The position numbers and the translations under genes are program-made. Shown piece by piece: positions 61,768-64,000 of a stretch of DNA of 64,000 nucleotides. The notes below the pieces were generated by a model. That model was not told where the DNA came from. It made no database searches and was given only the letters and a program-made list of their open reading frames with translations. The stretch lies in contig NZ_VHQH01000033.1 in NCBI RefSeq assembly GCF_006517535.1, positions 1-64,000 on the forward strand, in the 5' to 3' direction. The number at the start of each line of letters is the position of its first letter. Position 1 is the stretch's first letter. The DNA is from Schumannella sp. 10F1B-5-1. GTDB taxonomy: Bacteria; Actinomycetota; Actinomycetes; Actinomycetales; Microbacteriaceae.

Positions 61768-62312
61768 TGGATCGTGCCCAGTACCGCGCCGTGCGTCGCG
61801 CCGACGATGCCGCCAACCGCGGCTATCTCAAGAGTCGGGTGGTGCTGCGCGGGCTGCGACGGGCGCAGCTCTGGCGCGGTCGCCGGGGTCCGCTCGGCCG
61901 CGTCGGCTACCTGCTCGCCGCGACGCACTACAAGCTCGTCGCCGAGTGGCTGCTCGGCGTGGAGATCCCGCCGAGCACCCCGGTCGGTCCGGGGCTGCGG
62001 CTGCGGCACGGCATCGGCGTCGTCGTCAATCCCGCGTCGGTGATCGGCGCGGGTGTCATGATCCGGCAGAACGTCACGATCGGGAACCGTCGCCGCGACG
62101 ACGACTGCCCGCGGATCGGAGACCGAGTGGAGATCGGCGCCGGTGCGGTCATCGTCGGCGACATCGAGATCGGCTCGGGGGCGAGGATCGGCCCGGGCGC
62201 TGTCGTCATCGTCGACGTCCCGGCCGGCGCGACCGTCTTCCTCGGCGGCACCGAGGTGCGCCCGCCGAAGCCCCGCGCATCCGACGCCGAGGCGGCTCCG
62301 AACCCCGACTAG
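61767..62312 (+). CDS. Serine-acetyltransferase-like hexapeptide (LbH) acyltransferase
   Basis: 181 residues. An N-terminal helical part (residues 1-60) is followed by a left-handed beta-helix with repeats such as IPPSTPVGPGLRLRHGIGVVVN (in parts), VIGAGVMIRQNVTIGN, RIGDRVEIGAGAVIVGDIEIG and ARIGPGAVV. The His of GLRLRHGIG is in the place used by CysE-type enzymes. In polymer clusters such proteins O-acetylate sugars, so decoration of the repeat unit is more likely here than serine acetylation. ATG 61767 overlaps the previous stop. Confidence 0.82.
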   Translation: MDRAQYRAVRRADDAANRGYLKSRVVLRGLRRAQLWRGRRGPLGRVGYLLAATHYKLVAEWLLGVEIPPSTPVGPGLRLRHGIGVVVNPASVIGAGVMIRQNVTIGNRRRDDDCPRIGDRVEIGAGAVIVGDIEIGSGARIGPGAVVIVDVPAGATVFLGGTEVRPPKPRASDAEAAPNPD

Positions 62313-62315
62313 GAT
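62310..62315 (+). promoter_or_regulatory. -10 element (TAGGAT) of pgsA
   Basis: TAGGAT overlaps the stop codon of the acyltransferase gene and lies 18 nt before GTG 62334. A GGAGGGG ribosome site lies in between, so this promoter gives a short normal leader rather than a leaderless one. Confidence 0.45.
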
Positions 62316-62333
62316 CGGAGATGGAGGGGAACT

Positions 62334-62936
62334 GTGACGAGCGTGAGCACGCGGATCGTGACGATCCCGAACATCCTCAGCTTCCTCCGTCTGCTCCTCA
62401 TCCCCGTCTTCCTGGTCCTCGTGATCGCGGGGGAGTACGCCTGGGCCGTGCTGACGATCGCGGTCTCGAGCCTGACCGATTTCGCGGACGGCTACATCGC
62501 GCGGCGCTTCGGCCAGATCACGCGTCTCGGCCAGCTGCTCGATCCCGCCGCCGACCGCCTGTTCATCCTGTCGACGCTGGTGGGCATCGCCATCGCGGGC
62601 ATCGTTCCGCTCTGGTTCCTCGGCGTAGTGGTCGCGCGCGACGTGCTGCTGATCGGCATCGGCATCCTGCTCGCGAACGTCGGCCACGGGCCTCTGCCGG
62701 TGCACCATCTGGGCAAGCTCGGCACCTTCTGCCTGCTGTTCGCGTTCCCCGTGCTGATGCTTGGCGCCGCCTTCCCCGAGGCCTCCGGCGTGACCTCGGC
62801 GGTGGGCTGGGCGGCCGCGATCTGGGGCGCGTTCCTGTACTGGTGGTCGGGGATGCTGTACCTCCGTCAGGCCCTCGGACTGGTGCGGGCATCCCGGGTG
62901 GCGCCGGGGTCGATGTCGGATACGCTGGATCGCTAG
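62334..62936 (+). CDS. pgsA: CDP-diacylglycerol-glycerol-3-phosphate 3-phosphatidyltransferase family (PgsA2-like)
   Basis: 200 residues with about six membrane helices. TIPNILSFLRLLLIPVFL starts the family, and SSLTDFADGYIARRFGQIT, RLGQLLDPAADRLFIL carry D-x2-DG-x2-AR-x8-G-x3-D-x3-D complete. It would make phosphatidylglycerol phosphate or a related phospholipid. The order pgsA-garA-ftsR corresponds to M. tuberculosis Rv1822, Rv1827 and Rv1828, where the first is named pgsA2; the intervening genes (including gcvH) are missing here. GGAGGGG supports GTG 62334. Confidence 0.88.
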   Translation: MTSVSTRIVTIPNILSFLRLLLIPVFLVLVIAGEYAWAVLTIAVSSLTDFADGYIARRFGQITRLGQLLDPAADRLFILSTLVGIAIAGIVPLWFLGVVVARDVLLIGIGILLANVGHGPLPVHHLGKLGTFCLLFAFPVLMLGAAFPEASGVTSAVGWAAAIWGAFLYWWSGMLYLRQALGLVRASRVAPGSMSDTLDR

Positions 62937-62948
62937 AAGGAGGTCGCG

Positions 62949-63437
62949 ATGGTCGACGCACAGCCCGGAGCCCAGCCCCAGGAAGGTTCGGGAGACGGTT
63001 CCGCGAGCGCTCGCGCCGACACGACGGCCCACTTCGCCGAGGATTTCAAGGCGCAGCTCGCCGCCCTCGAGAAGGGCATCTCGCTCGATGAGCAGGAGGC
63101 GATCCAGGCGCTGCCGTCGGGGTCCGCGCTGCTGATCGTGCGCCGCGGCCCGAACGTGGGCGCCCGCTTCCTCCTGGATGCCGACGTCACGACGGTCGGT
63201 CGGCACCCGGAGTCCGACATCTTCCTCGACGACGTGACGGTGTCGCGGCGTCACGCCGAGTTCCTGCGCGTCGGCACCTCGTTCCAGGTGCGCGACCTCG
63301 GGTCGATGAACGGCACCTACTTCGACGGCGTGCGCATCGAGCAGGCTCTGCTGACCGACGGCGCCGAGGTGCAGGTCGGCAAGTTCCGCCTCACCTTCTA
63401 CGCCTCGCGCGCCGACCTCGCGGCGGCGACGCACTAG
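62949..63437 (+). CDS. garA: FHA-domain metabolic regulator GarA/OdhI
   Basis: 162 residues. The C-terminal FHA domain has TTVGRHPESDIFLDDVTVSRRHAEF and LGSMNGTYFDGVRI (read as VGRHPESDI, SRRHAEF and NGTYF), near-identical to GarA. The N-terminal tail contains RADTTAHFAEDF, matching the ETTS-F phosphoacceptor motif, with the Thr pair conserved. In mycobacteria PknB/PknG phosphorylate this Thr, and the protein then binds its own FHA domain instead of inhibiting 2-oxoglutarate-using enzymes. AAGGAGG lies 5 nt before ATG 62949. The stop overlaps the regulator start. Confidence 0.95.
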   Translation: MVDAQPGAQPQEGSGDGSASARADTTAHFAEDFKAQLAALEKGISLDEQEAIQALPSGSALLIVRRGPNVGARFLLDADVTTVGRHPESDIFLDDVTVSRRHAEFLRVGTSFQVRDLGSMNGTYFDGVRIEQALLTDGAEVQVGKFRLTFYASRADLAAATH

Positions 63438-64000
63438 TGCCCGCGGCATCCGCATCCCCGGCTCGTCAGCCGGGGAGCCCGCCCCAACTCAGCATCGGCC
63501 AGGTGCTCGCGCGGCTCAGCCCCGAGTTCCCCGATCTCAGCCCGTCGAAGCTGCGCTTCCTCGAGGAGCGTCAGCTGGTCTCGCCGGCGCGCACGGCATC
63601 GGGCTACCGCAAGTTCTCGCAGTCCGACGTCGATCGGCTGCGCTTCGTGCTGTCGATGCAGCGCGACCACTACCTGCCGCTGAAGGTCATCCGGGGCTAC
63701 TTGGAGGAGATGGATGCGGGTCGCGAGCCCGTGCTGCCGAGCGGCGTGCCGGTCTCGTCGCCGTCGATGCTGCAGACCGAGCGCCGGTTCAGCCGCGAGG
63801 AGCTCGTGCGCGAGGCGGGCGCGACGACGCTGCTGCTGCAGGATGCGGTGAGCGCCTCGCTGATCGTGCCGGCCGACCACTACGGCGAGGATGCGCTGAC
63901 GGTGCTGAAGTCGCTCGTCGAACTGCAGCGCTCGGGCATCGAGCCGCGTCATCTGCGCGGCTTCCGTGCCGCGGCGGAGCGCGAGCTGGGTCTGATCGAG
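63437..64000 (+). CDS. ftsR: MerR-family regulator FtsR (Rv1828-like), truncated by the window end
   Basis: 188 residues are present; the 3' end is beyond the window. GTG 63437 overlaps the garA stop (TAGTG). After a short Ser/Pro/Ala tail, a winged-helix of MerR type reads LSIGQVLARLSPEFPDLSPSKLRFLEERQLVSP (recognised in parts: SPSKLRFLEERQLV and ASGYRKFSQSDVDRL), with LPLKVIRGYLEEMD next. The following FSREELVREAG segment begins the second HTH-like domain. The homologue in Corynebacterium activates ftsZ, and Rv1828 sits after garA in M. tuberculosis. The identification is firm by synteny. Confidence 0.92.
   Translation, partial: MPAASASPARQPGSPPQLSIGQVLARLSPEFPDLSPSKLRFLEERQLVSPARTASGYRKFSQSDVDRLRFVLSMQRDHYLPLKVIRGYLEEMDAGREPVLPSGVPVSSPSMLQTERRFSREELVREAGATTLLLQDAVSASLIVPADHYGEDALTVLKSLVELQRSGIEPRHLRGFRAAAERELGLIE

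Overview
The window reads as chromosomal DNA of a high-GC actinobacterium, most likely a member of the Microbacteriaceae. The grounds are the strong GC bias, dense genes with many ATGA, GTGA and TGATG overlaps, many GTG starts, and gene order matching other Actinobacteria. It opens on the last bases of a 5S rRNA and closes inside a MerR-type regulator gene.

Positions 151-17506 (all +) are a core housekeeping run: a TPR protein with a basic repetitive arm, a HAD phosphatase, a small acidic protein, tlyA, nadK, recN, pyrG, a NUDIX hydrolase, xerD, a ParA ATPase, scpA, scpB, rluB, tyrA, cmk, der and a membrane protein. The order closely follows the Mycobacterium tuberculosis Rv1691-Rv1713 interval. 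Positions 17810-19803 (-) hold a TagD-like cytidylyltransferase and a polyprenyl-phosphate sugar transferase, which initiate a surface polymer. After a YchJ-type gene and tRNA-Pro(GGG) comes a small accessory patch (21070-24551) with two zinc-ribbon/nuclease-type proteins, a DMT transporter and a frameshifted small membrane gene.

Positions 24545-26719 carry an SDR/MmyB-regulator divergent pair and an SRPBCC protein, followed by cspA. Positions 27169-35078 (-) are a complete kdp potassium-uptake operon in the order (small peptide)-kdpF-A-B-C-D-E. Positions 35277-39796 are mostly single genes, several with a -10-like TAnnnT element only 6-7 nt before the start codon, which suggests leaderless mRNAs. 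Positions 39824-40873 hold what look like remains of a mycofactocin locus (an mftG-like 3' part and an mftF-like tail). ALDH, GH15, glutathione peroxidase and NnrE follow, then a protealysin-like M4 protease with an emfourin-type inhibitor and an S4 protein.

Positions 49208-62312 form a second surface-polymer cluster: a CDP-alcohol phosphotransferase, a large secreted fibrinogen-like protein, a membrane-anchored partner, a flippase, a WecG/TagA transferase, a Wzz-like protein whose kinase half has lost its ATP-binding motif, a Wzy-like polymerase, two GT2 enzymes and an acyltransferase. With the 17.8-19.8 kb pair it could supply most steps of a teichoic-acid-like or exopolysaccharide pathway. 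The window ends in the conserved trio pgsA-garA-ftsR. All identifications are by reading motifs and gene order; no database search was run.
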